Below, one piece after another: positions 6,541 to 14,275 of a stretch of 15,546 nucleotides of DNA (positions are counted from its first letter, which is position 1; the number at the start of each line of letters is the position of its first letter). Below the pieces are notes generated by a model, which saw only the letters and a program-made list of their open reading frames with translations, was not told the origin of the DNA and made no database searches. The translations under genes and the position numbers were made by a program. This DNA is from Acidobacteriota bacterium (GTDB taxonomy: Bacteria > Acidobacteriota > JAAYUB01 > JAMOQF01), in the NCBI GenBank assembly GCA_027040585.1, contig JALULU010000056.1:1-15546 (forward strand). The letters run 5' to 3'.

Positions 6541-9086
6541 TATAGGTATCCAAGATCCTTTAATTCACTTTCTATTTTATCATCTAAGAAGTTCTTTTTG
6601 CTAACATTGTTCATTTTTTCTGATCTCAAAAGGAATCCCTCTTTAAATTTTTCATTGAGTAGATTTCTTAAGTATTCTTTATCTTTTTCACTGAATTTTT
6701 CAGGTGCTTCCTTTTTATCTCCATAATTTTCTTTTAATATATAAAATTCTTCCTTTAAAATTTTTTGTTTTGGAAAATCCTTTAAGATGGATAATTGGTA
6801 TAGTTTTATGTTTTTTCCATTATGATTAAAATTTAAAATATATTCTCCACTGTTTAAATTTAGTGGAATTTCAATTGATATTTTAAAAGAGGTTAAAATA
6901 TATCCTATATATGGAATTTCAGTATAGTTTAAGCTATATGTAAAATTTTTACCAAAAACTTTACTTCCCATTTCATCCTCTAAAAATATTGAAAACTCAA
7001 AAGTTTCATTTATTGGGGAATAGATTTTTAAAATGACCTCTCCCTTTATTTCTTCTCCAGCTTTAAAAAGCTTATTATAAATATTTATACCTATTAAAAT
7101 TAAATTTTTGTTTAAAACAAAATCTATTTCATCTTTAATACATATTTCTTCTATGAAAAAATATGCAAAGTTCCATTTCTTTTTTCTCAGTATTTTTGGA
7201 AACACAGCGCATTTTAATTTATATTTTCCATTGTTAAGGAAAGGGGGAATTTGAATGGGAATGGTTGTATCATAAACTGAGTGTTTTTCAGTTAAAATTC
7301 CTCCTTCTGGTTGAAATATAACTGGATAGTTAAAAATTTTTCCCCTATCTGGAAAGAATTTAAAGTGTAAATGTTTTAAGTTTTTAGAAAGGGCTTTCAT
7401 CCTGACCCTGGATAGCACTATATCACCTCTTTTGTATATCTCTTTTTTATTCAGAACATTTCCGCTTGCGATATAACCTGCGTAGTAAAATAAAATTTTT
7501 TTAGTTATGTTTTTGATTGCCTTAAGGGCTTTATTGGTATCATTTGAGTTTAAAACTTCAATTTTTCCAAATATCTTTGCTCCTCCGATGAAAAATTCCT
7601 CAGCATCTTCGCTTTTATGTTTTATATTGAGATTGTAAGCTCCAAACTTTAGGTAATAATTTCCGGGCTTAACATTTGCCGGGATGCTAAAACTAAAGGA
7701 ATCCTCTATTATCTCACCCTCTTTCCAATCTTTTATTCTTTTAAGGCCTCCTGATGGAAAATGTTTTTCAATAAAGGGAACTTGAAAGGTTTTTTCGTCT
7801 GTAAAAAGGATCATAAAAAAGATATTTTCAGAATCTATTTTCTGGTTACATTTAAAATAGAGTTTAACCCAGCCATATTCACCTCTATTAAATTTTTTCT
7901 TGTTTATCTTATATCCAAGCAATGTAAAAAGATTTTCAAAAGAAAAATTTATTGGGATAAAACTTTCTTCTCCAATGGGAGATAGTCTTTTGCCTTCAGG
8001 CTCTATGAATTGAATTAACTTTTTGTCTTTAAAGTTAATACTTCTTTCAACAATGTTAAAATACCTGCTTTCATGTTTTATGGAATAAGCCATATCAAAA
8101 TGTTTATCTATTTTGCCACCGTTAATTAATGGGATTAAACTCTTTCCCTGTATTTTATTTTCTGGTGGACTTATTCCGATTAAATCTAAGATTGTGGGGA
8201 AAATATCAACGTGGTGGACATAATTATCAATTGCTATTGATTTTGTGCCTGGCACTTTAATAATTAGTGGGACCCTGATTAATTCTTCATATGGGGTTTT
8301 ATTGTGTCCAAAGGCTATGATTCTTTCTCTGACAATGGAGTGATATTTTCTATCCCCCAAATATTCACCGTGATCTGATGTAAAAATGATAATTGAGTCC
8401 TTAAATTTTTCAAAGATTTCCCCTAAATGGTAGTCGAGATATTTAACCTCACCTTCATAGACTTTATTTAAAAATTCAATGTATTTTTTATCTAAATTTT
8501 CAAAATTTTTTTTGAAATATTTATATCCCAATGGAAATTCTAAGGATTCAAAAATCTTTTTGTATTCCTCTCTTACTTTAATCCTAAATTTAAATGGTGC
8601 ATGGCAGTCCATATAATGTAGATAAATAAAAAATGGAGGATTTACTTCACTTAGATTTTCATTGAGAAGTTCATTTATCCTTTTTGCCTCAACCTTTTTT
8701 TCATAAATTCTTTTCTTAAATCCCCTTGTTATTTGAAAGAAATCCCTTAACCATGGGTTTGCAACAATACTTAAGGTATTGTATCCATTCTCAGCTAAAA
8801 TTGAGGCAATTGTTTTAAAATTAGGACCTAAAACGTCTGTTGTAATCATTCCCTCTTCATCCCTTACAACTTCCTTTAAGAGATGTACATCAGGATAGTA
8901 GGAAGTAAATAAGGATCCCACAGCTGGGAATGTCCATGTGGAAGAGGAGTAGCATTTTGTAAAAATTATACCATCAGATGCAAATTTATCTATATTTGGA
9001 GTAAGTTCCCTTTTGTTTCCATAAATTCCCAATTTGTCCCATCTAAGGGCATCTGTTATAATCAATATTATATTTTTTTCTGCCAT
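6540..9086 (-). CDS. Cytoplasmic sulfatase-superfamily protein with Thr at the nucleophile position and C-terminal beta-sandwich domains
   Basis: Residues 1 to about 330 form an alkaline-phosphatase/sulfatase-fold domain: metal ligand Asp12 in ITDALRWD, STWTFPAVGSLFTS at 49-62, SDHGEYLGD with Asp238 and His239, and GHNKTPYEELIRVPLII at 260-276. Thr52 occupies the place of the formylglycine-forming Cys/Ser of true sulfatases (C-x-P aligned with T-F-P). It is therefore more likely a phospho- or other ester hydrolase or transferase than a classical sulfatase. The first strand starts at residue 4, so there is no signal peptide and the protein should be cytoplasmic. About 385-770 looks like two or three beta-sandwich modules. 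The first has a W-x-x-G-E-I-I-x-D and P-G-N-Y-Y-L-K-F-G-A-Y pattern; the last (about 661-755) resembles the Wzt C-terminal carbohydrate-binding domain. The tail ends in LKDLGYL, a common sulfatase ending. It overlaps the glycosyltransferase gene by 44 bases. Confidence 0.85.
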   Translation of the reverse strand: MAEKNIILIITDALRWDKLGIYGNKRELTPNIDKFASDGIIFTKCYSSSTWTFPAVGSLFTSYYPDVHLLKEVVRDEEGMITTDVLGPNFKTIASILAENGYNTLSIVANPWLRDFFQITRGFKKRIYEKKVEAKRINELLNENLSEVNPPFFIYLHYMDCHAPFKFRIKVREEYKKIFESLEFPLGYKYFKKNFENLDKKYIEFLNKVYEGEVKYLDYHLGEIFEKFKDSIIIFTSDHGEYLGDRKYHSIVRERIIAFGHNKTPYEELIRVPLIIKVPGTKSIAIDNYVHHVDIFPTILDLIGISPPENKIQGKSLIPLINGGKIDKHFDMAYSIKHESRYFNIVERSINFKDKKLIQFIEPEGKRLSPIGEESFIPINFSFENLFTLLGYKINKKKFNRGEYGWVKLYFKCNQKIDSENIFFMILFTDEKTFQVPFIEKHFPSGGLKRIKDWKEGEIIEDSFSFSIPANVKPGNYYLKFGAYNLNIKHKSEDAEEFFIGGAKIFGKIEVLNSNDTNKALKAIKNITKKILFYYAGYIASGNVLNKKEIYKRGDIVLSRVRMKALSKNLKHLHFKFFPDRGKIFNYPVIFQPEGGILTEKHSVYDTTIPIQIPPFLNNGKYKLKCAVFPKILRKKKWNFAYFFIEEICIKDEIDFVLNKNLILIGINIYNKLFKAGEEIKGEVILKIYSPINETFEFSIFLEDEMGSKVFGKNFTYSLNYTEIPYIGYILTSFKISIEIPLNLNSGEYILNFNHNGKNIKLYQLSILKDFPKQKILKEEFYILKENYGDKKEAPEKFSEKDKEYLRNLLNEKFKEGFLLRSEKMNNVSKKNFLDDKIESELKDLGYL

Positions 9087-11640
9087 TTTTAAACCTGTAT
9101 AGGATATGACTCTTTATAATAGAATATGAATAAATGAGTGGTCCCAATAAATTTCCCATTAGCTCATATAAAAAAAGTGTAGGAGGATAAAATTCATTAA
9201 AGAAAAGATTTTTAAGAAACTTAATTGAAAGTGATAAAATGTTCCACCGTAGAAAATAAAAAAGACCCTGTGGTTTCATTTCCTTTATAACCCACCTTGT
9301 ATAAAATGCGCCGGAACTTATTCCATAGTTAAATAACATTTTTTTAAGTTTTTTGCATGAATCTCTGTGTAAGTGATATACCTTTACATATGGAGTGTAA
9401 ACAATTTTCTTACCTGCTTTTAATATCCTGAAAAAAAGATCCACCTCTTCCCCTGCCCTTGCTGGTGTACCGGGAGAGAGCGCCACGTCAAATAGACCTA
9501 TTTCATCAAAAACTTTTTTTCTTACAGCCATATTGGCGCCTGTCCCTATTTTAGCAGATTTAAATGGATTAAAGGGATAACTGTACTCTTCATAGAGAAT
9601 CCCCCTTTTAAGTCCTCCCATTAAATACTCCTCGTGGTGACCTTCAAATAAATGTTCAGCTTTTGATTTTACCTCCTGTGGATAAACAAATCCTGTGACA
9701 CAGGCTACATCCTCATCGTAGAAATTTTCAAGCATATTTTTTACCCAAATTTTTTCAACTGTTACATCGTCATCTGTGAAAAACAATATATCAGCACTTG
9801 AATTTAAAATCCCGGTGTTAAGTGCATAACTTTTTCCAGGTTTGTTCACCCTGATATAGTTTACCCCAAATTTTTCACATACTTTTTTAGTACCACAGCT
9901 TCTTGAAAAGCTGTCTATTACAGTTATTTTAAAATCTTTGATTCCTGTTAAGTCACATTCTTTAAGTGATTTTAAAAGTTTTTCTAAATCTTTTGATCTA
10001 TCCCTTGTGGCTACAATTAATTCACAGGAAAAATTTAAAAATTTTTCATTTTTTATAGTTTTTTCAAATATTTTTTTTTCAAGTATGATTTCAACTATTT
10101 TTTGTAAAAATAGTTGATGATCAAAAAATAGTAATTCATTTTTTAAAAGATTGCTGTTTATATTTCCAAAAGATCGTATGGGTATGTAGGTTAAAGGATA
10201 ACCATCTATTTCATAAAATACATTTTTAATTTCACCATCAGACTTTGTTTTTAGTTTTCCGTTAACTATATCGTAAAAAATAAGGGAATGTGGAATATCG
10301 TCTTTGTAGAATTTCTTTTTAGTTTTTTCCCTTACATATAGCAGAGAAAATATTAAAAGAGGAAATAAAATATTTAAATAAGTCAGCTTTAACCCCGATT
10401 CAAAAATTAAGGATTTTCTTTTAGAACCAATCGATTTTATAAAATTTAGAAGGAAACCAAAGTAAACCAATGCTAAATATTCCAGTCTTTTTATTTTAAA
10501 GAGACATTTTAAGGTGTTTTTTGTGAGGTTAAATGGATATGAGATAAAAAAAGGTGCCCTTTCACTGCTTGTAAAAGTAACATAACTTTTTGGGGAGAAA
10601 TATCCATTACAACCATTCATAAATGAAAAAAATATTGAAAAAACAATGTTATCTAAGAATTTATCCCACTTTTTTGTTTTATGTCTTTTTTCAGGTATCA
10701 GGTGATAAAGAAATTCATTTTTTATTAAGAAGGCAAAATTTTTTGATATTACAAAGTCTTCTACAATCCTTGAGTGTACTATAATATCTTCCAGGGATAC
10801 ATTATATTTACCAAAATAAAAATCTTTTTTTATTTTGCCCCTTTCAAAAATTTTTGGTGTTAATAAACCCTTTAATTCATTTAAAAGAAAGGGAAAATAA
10901 AATGTGTAGTTTTTTTGATTTATAAAATTTTCCACCTCTTTATGGTTTAATTTTAATTGTGGAATAATTCCCTTTTTATTCCCTGCAAAAAAGTAATCAT
11001 TATCTGGAGAGATTGTTAAGATAATTCTTGAAATTTCTAAGAGATCAAAGGTGCTTAGTTCAATGTAATGGATATTATTTCTTTCTTCTATTTTCTCATT
11101 TTTTCCAAGGTAAAAAACAAGGATTTTATCAAAGGTCTTTAGTAATTTTTTATCAATATTTTTTGTCCTATTTAGGGAAAAAAATATTAAATCTTTTTTC
11201 CTATTTTTTCTACTTTTTACATTTTTATCTAATTTTTTTAATATTATTTTTGCCATATCTCTTTTTGTTAAGTTGCCCTGAGGTGATTTAAATTCGTAAA
11301 TTGATGTTTTTTGCCTGATGAAAGTATCTTTGTAATAGATATTTTTTACCTTGAAAAAATTTCCTTCATATTGTGGGATTGGGGTATCTGAGTAATATAT
11401 ATTTTTGTTAAAATCATCTGAAAAATAGTAGTGTATAAATTTCATAAAATGCTTTTTTATAAATTTAGTTCTTAGAAAAATCTTTCCAGGGACTTTTTTG
11501 TTAACTCTAACCAGTTCTTTTGCCAGAATAGTGTTCCTAAATGTATAGGTGATACTTACTTTACCCCTCTGATTTATTTTTTCAGGATTGGTCGATAAAT
11601 TTTCCAGATCGAAGACTAAATTCTTGATAATTTTTGACAC
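9043..11640 (-). CDS. Family 2 glycosyltransferase with a large unassigned N-terminal region
   Basis: Residues about 538-760 are a clear GT2 (GT-A fold) nucleotide-sugar glycosyltransferase: VATRDRSKDLEKLLKSL at 543-559, the VIDSFS element at 574-579, PGKSYALNTG at 601-610, metal-binding FTDDD at 621-625, GTGANMAVRK at 699-708, SPGTPARAGEEVDLFFRIL at 722-740 and YHLHRD at 755-760. It should build the glycan exported by the ABC pair encoded downstream. Residues 1 to about 530 are not recognised. They are Lys/Asn/Phe-rich, with one strongly hydrophobic stretch (about 419-436). The segment at 470-490 resembles the short module that precedes GT2 in this subfamily. A hydrophobic C-terminal tail (about 790-845) may associate with the membrane. 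The start is GTG with no Shine-Dalgarno, so the exact N-terminus is uncertain; the next in-frame ATG is far inside (codon 66). Confidence 0.88.
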   Translation of the reverse strand: MSKIIKNLVFDLENLSTNPEKINQRGKVSITYTFRNTILAKELVRVNKKVPGKIFLRTKFIKKHFMKFIHYYFSDDFNKNIYYSDTPIPQYEGNFFKVKNIYYKDTFIRQKTSIYEFKSPQGNLTKRDMAKIILKKLDKNVKSRKNRKKDLIFFSLNRTKNIDKKLLKTFDKILVFYLGKNEKIEERNNIHYIELSTFDLLEISRIILTISPDNDYFFAGNKKGIIPQLKLNHKEVENFINQKNYTFYFPFLLNELKGLLTPKIFERGKIKKDFYFGKYNVSLEDIIVHSRIVEDFVISKNFAFLIKNEFLYHLIPEKRHKTKKWDKFLDNIVFSIFFSFMNGCNGYFSPKSYVTFTSSERAPFFISYPFNLTKNTLKCLFKIKRLEYLALVYFGFLLNFIKSIGSKRKSLIFESGLKLTYLNILFPLLIFSLLYVREKTKKKFYKDDIPHSLIFYDIVNGKLKTKSDGEIKNVFYEIDGYPLTYIPIRSFGNINSNLLKNELLFFDHQLFLQKIVEIILEKKIFEKTIKNEKFLNFSCELIVATRDRSKDLEKLLKSLKECDLTGIKDFKITVIDSFSRSCGTKKVCEKFGVNYIRVNKPGKSYALNTGILNSSADILFFTDDDVTVEKIWVKNMLENFYDEDVACVTGFVYPQEVKSKAEHLFEGHHEEYLMGGLKRGILYEEYSYPFNPFKSAKIGTGANMAVRKKVFDEIGLFDVALSPGTPARAGEEVDLFFRILKAGKKIVYTPYVKVYHLHRDSCKKLKKMLFNYGISSGAFYTRWVIKEMKPQGLFYFLRWNILSLSIKFLKNLFFNEFYPPTLFLYELMGNLLGPLIYSYSIIKSHILYRFKNGRKKYNIDYNRCP

Positions 11641-11646
11641 GATAAA

Positions 11647-11675
11647 ATAGTATATAAAACATATTTGAAAGTCAA
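11647..11675 (-). promoter_or_regulatory. Promoter of the glycan export operon, implying a leaderless or near-leaderless transcript
   Basis: On the minus strand, TTGACT (11675-11670, 5 of 6) is followed after 17 bases by TACTAT (11652-11647, 4 of 6). An overlapping TATACT (11654-11649, 5 of 6) has a 15-base spacer. In either case transcription would start within a few bases of the GTG at 11640, and no ribosome binding site is seen. The boxes lie back to back with those of the receptor gene. Confidence 0.55.
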
Positions 11676-11684
11676 GTTTATATA
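11651..11684. repeat. Inverted repeat between the divergent promoters, possible operator
   Basis: TATATAAA at 11651-11658 is exactly complementary to TTTATATA at 11677-11684 (8-bp arms, 18-base spacer). The left arm covers the -10 of the leftward promoter. The right arm lies between the two -35 boxes. Both arms are pure A/T, so chance is a serious alternative. Confidence 0.3.
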
Positions 11685-11688
11685 GGAT

Positions 11689-11717
11689 TTGAAATATTTA
11701 CTTTTTTCAATTATAAT
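11689..11717 (+). promoter_or_regulatory. Sigma-70 promoter of the TonB-dependent receptor gene
   Basis: TTGAAA at 11689-11694 (5 of 6) is followed after exactly 17 bases by a perfect TATAAT at 11712-11717. The transcript would start near 11724, leaving a leader of about 24 bases before the ATG at 11748. A GGGG at 11739-11742 may serve as a weak ribosome binding site. This is the best promoter match in the window. Confidence 0.75.
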
Positions 11718-11747
11718 TCATAACTATTTTTAGATGTTGGGGCTAAA

Positions 11748-14210
11748 ATGGGTAAAAAATATGCTTTGATTTTCATATCAATTTTAATTTTAATATGTGG
11801 TTTTAGTTTTTCTCAAAAGAAAGAAATTAAATCTGGGGTAAAGGTAAAGGTTTTTTTCTCGACTGGGGCCCAAGAGAATGTAGCACCGGGAGTTGAAGTG
11901 AGACTTTACTCAACTAAGATGAAATTACTTTTTTCAGGTATTACTGAGGACAATGGAGAGTTTGTTTTTACAAATTTAAAAAAAGGTGAGTATATTTTAG
12001 AACCTGTGCTTGAAGGTTTCAAGGGTGAAAAAAAGAAAGTTGTTTTTAATGGTTCACCCATTTCCGTTACTTTACATCTATATCTTTCTGAGAGTGCGAC
12101 TGTTACAGTTGAGGCTAACACTGCAAAAGAAGAGGCAGAAAAGCCTACTATGCCTCAAACTATTAAAGAAAAAGTTTTGAAAACCGCTCCCCTTGTAAAT
12201 GAGAAATTTCAGGATGCTTTACCTCTATTACCGGGTGTTGTAAGGGGTCCAGATGGACTTTTAAGCTTGAATGGTGCAAGGGAAAGTCAAAGTGGACTCC
12301 TTGTAAATAGTGTTAATGTTACAGACCCAGTTACAGGTCAATATGCAATGGAGCTTCCCATTGAGGCTATTGAAAGCGTGAAGGTCTATTCAAGTCCATA
12401 TCTGGCAGAGTTTGGAAAATTTACCGGTGCTGTTACTTCAATACAGACAAGACAGGGAACAAATAAGTGGAAGGTGCTTTTTACCAATTTTATTCCGAGA
12501 CTCAGAAAGAGAAATGGTAGCATTATGGGTATTGAATCTGCCACTCCAAGGTTTGCCCTTGCAGGCCCAATAATAAAAGATAAATTGTGGATTTCTCAGA
12601 ATTTAGAATACAGGTTTATCAGGACAAAAGTAACATCACTTCCTGAGCTTCACAATGAAACAGTTTTTGAGACATTTGACTCCTTTTCAAGATTTGACCT
12701 TGATATAAACAGTATGAATCAATTCTCAACAGTTTTTTCTTTATATCCTCAAAATATAAGGTATGTAAAATTAAATACCTTTAGACCCCAAGAGGCAGCT
12801 CCTAACTTTAAACAAAGGGGTTTTTTTCTCGCATTCAATGAAAAATCCATTATACATCTCAACTCTCTACTTGATACAACCTTTAGTATAAAAGATTATG
12901 ATGCACATATATGGGGGAATTCCACAAAAACTCAGACCATAAGTCCGGAAGGGTGGCGTGGAGGCTTTTTTGACAAACAGGATAGATATAGTACCAGATA
13001 TGAACTTGAACAAAATTTTACCTTTGAGCCTAAAAAATGGCATGGAATTCACAATCCCAAAATAGGGTATGTAGTTAGTCGCTCAACCTTTGACGGTAAT
13101 GATCTAAATAAGGATGTTTTAATTTTAAGAGAGGATGGTTCAGTTTATCAAAGAATTGGATTTGTAGGCGATACTTATCTGTCAAAAGGTATAACTGAAA
13201 TTACAGGATATGCAGAGGACAAGTGGCAAGTAAATTCAAGACTCTCAATAGATTATGGAGTTCGTTTTGACAGAGATACTGTTGCTTCTAAAAATAGATT
13301 TGCTCCCAGATTTGGATATTCAATACTACCCTTTAAGGATACAAAAACTGTAATCAGGGGTGGATTTGGTATATTTTTTGATAAAATACCTTTAAATGCT
13401 GCAGTTTTTCCTCAATATCAGAGGATGGTTATTACCACTTTCGATAGGAGTGGAAACATTGTAAGTGGTCCTATAGAGTATCAAAATGTACTTAATAATA
13501 TAGAAAACCCATATTCTTACACATGGAATGTTCAGTTCGACAGGCAATTAACTAAAAATATTCTTTTTAGAATTGGTTATTTACAGAGAAATGAGAAAGA
13601 TGATTTAATTTTAAATATGGTGAATTTAAATAACCAACCGACAATTTTATTGAATAATAATGGAAGTTCCTATTACAAAGAATTTTTACTTATGTTTAAA
13701 TTTACATTTAAAAATGACAGCAATTTGATTTTTAGTTATACTAGATCTGAGGCATGGGGAAATTTAAATCAGTATGAATATTATTTAGGAAACTATCACA
13801 ATCCTATTTTTAGTCCGGATGAATTCGGACCTCAAGATTTTGATGTTCCACACAGGGTATTAATAACCGGGACATTAAATCTTCCATTTAAATTGATATT
13901 TTCACCAGTTGTGGAAATAAGGAATGGATTTCCCTATTCGATTGTAAATGAAAAACAAGAATTTGTAAGTAAGAGAAATGAAGGTGGAAGATTTCCGAGA
14001 TTTTTTGAGGTGGACATGCAAATTATGAGAAAAGTTCCCATAAAGTTTTTTGGAAAGGTCTATCACACAAGAATTGGAATAAAAATGTTTAATATAACTC
14101 ATCACTTTAACCCAAGAGATATGCAAAATAATATTGACAGCCCATTTTTTGGAAATTACTATAACAGTATAGGTAGGATTTTTAGAGGAAAATTTGAAAT
14201 AGATTTTTAA
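11748..14210 (+). CDS. TonB-dependent outer-membrane receptor, Oar-like, with N-terminal carboxypeptidase-regulatory-like domain
   Basis: The 820-residue protein begins with a Sec signal peptide (Lys3-Lys4, hydrophobic 5-19, likely cleavage near residue 22). Next is a carboxypeptidase-regulatory-like beta-sandwich (about 30-115, with the T-E-D-N-G-E-F-V-F and L-K-K-G-E-Y pattern), a plug domain (about 138-235, with LLPGVVRGPDGLLSLNGAR at 160-178) and a 22-strand-type beta-barrel to the end. The C-terminus, GKFEIDF, ends in Phe as outer-membrane barrel proteins do for BAM recognition. Such Oar/SusC-related receptors import or bind large substrates using TonB energy. At 820 residues it is shorter than many acidobacterial Oar proteins of about 1000. 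No SusD-like lipoprotein or TonB/ExbBD gene is adjacent, so the substrate is unknown. It is transcribed divergently from the glycan operon. Confidence 0.92.
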   Translation: MGKKYALIFISILILICGFSFSQKKEIKSGVKVKVFFSTGAQENVAPGVEVRLYSTKMKLLFSGITEDNGEFVFTNLKKGEYILEPVLEGFKGEKKKVVFNGSPISVTLHLYLSESATVTVEANTAKEEAEKPTMPQTIKEKVLKTAPLVNEKFQDALPLLPGVVRGPDGLLSLNGARESQSGLLVNSVNVTDPVTGQYAMELPIEAIESVKVYSSPYLAEFGKFTGAVTSIQTRQGTNKWKVLFTNFIPRLRKRNGSIMGIESATPRFALAGPIIKDKLWISQNLEYRFIRTKVTSLPELHNETVFETFDSFSRFDLDINSMNQFSTVFSLYPQNIRYVKLNTFRPQEAAPNFKQRGFFLAFNEKSIIHLNSLLDTTFSIKDYDAHIWGNSTKTQTISPEGWRGGFFDKQDRYSTRYELEQNFTFEPKKWHGIHNPKIGYVVSRSTFDGNDLNKDVLILREDGSVYQRIGFVGDTYLSKGITEITGYAEDKWQVNSRLSIDYGVRFDRDTVASKNRFAPRFGYSILPFKDTKTVIRGGFGIFFDKIPLNAAVFPQYQRMVITTFDRSGNIVSGPIEYQNVLNNIENPYSYTWNVQFDRQLTKNILFRIGYLQRNEKDDLILNMVNLNNQPTILLNNNGSSYYKEFLLMFKFTFKNDSNLIFSYTRSEAWGNLNQYEYYLGNYHNPIFSPDEFGPQDFDVPHRVLITGTLNLPFKLIFSPVVEIRNGFPYSIVNEKQEFVSKRNEGGRFPRFFEVDMQIMRKVPIKFFGKVYHTRIGIKMFNITHHFNPRDMQNNIDSPFFGNYYNSIGRIFRGKFEIDF

Positions 14211-14216
14211 AATTTG

Positions 14217-14270
14217 TTGAAATTTTTGGAAAAAGATTATAACTTTATAACATAAGAGTTTTTGTGGAGG
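14217..14270 (+). promoter_or_regulatory. Possible promoter and clear ribosome binding site of the radical SAM gene
   Basis: TTGAAA (14217-14222) is followed by TATAAC (14238-14243, 5 of 6), but the spacer is a short 15 bases. A second TATAAC occurs at 14246-14251. GGAGG at 14266-14270 lies 5 bases before the ATG at 14276 and fixes that start. No terminator hairpin follows the receptor gene, so co-transcription with it is possible. Confidence 0.4.
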
Positions 14271-14275
14271 AAACA

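Noticed and set aside
6540..9086. Annotation as a classical secreted sulfatase with formylglycine
   Set aside because: There is no Cys or Ser at the nucleophile position and no signal peptide, so neither maturation nor the usual periplasmic role fits.
10071..10079. A run of nine T (A9 in the coding strand) inside the glycosyltransferase gene, and an eight-base run at 8506-8513 in the sulfatase-like gene, as possible phase-variation tracts
   Set aside because: Tracts of this length are expected often in DNA this AT-rich, both frames are intact, and neither lies near a start codon where slippage switches usually sit.
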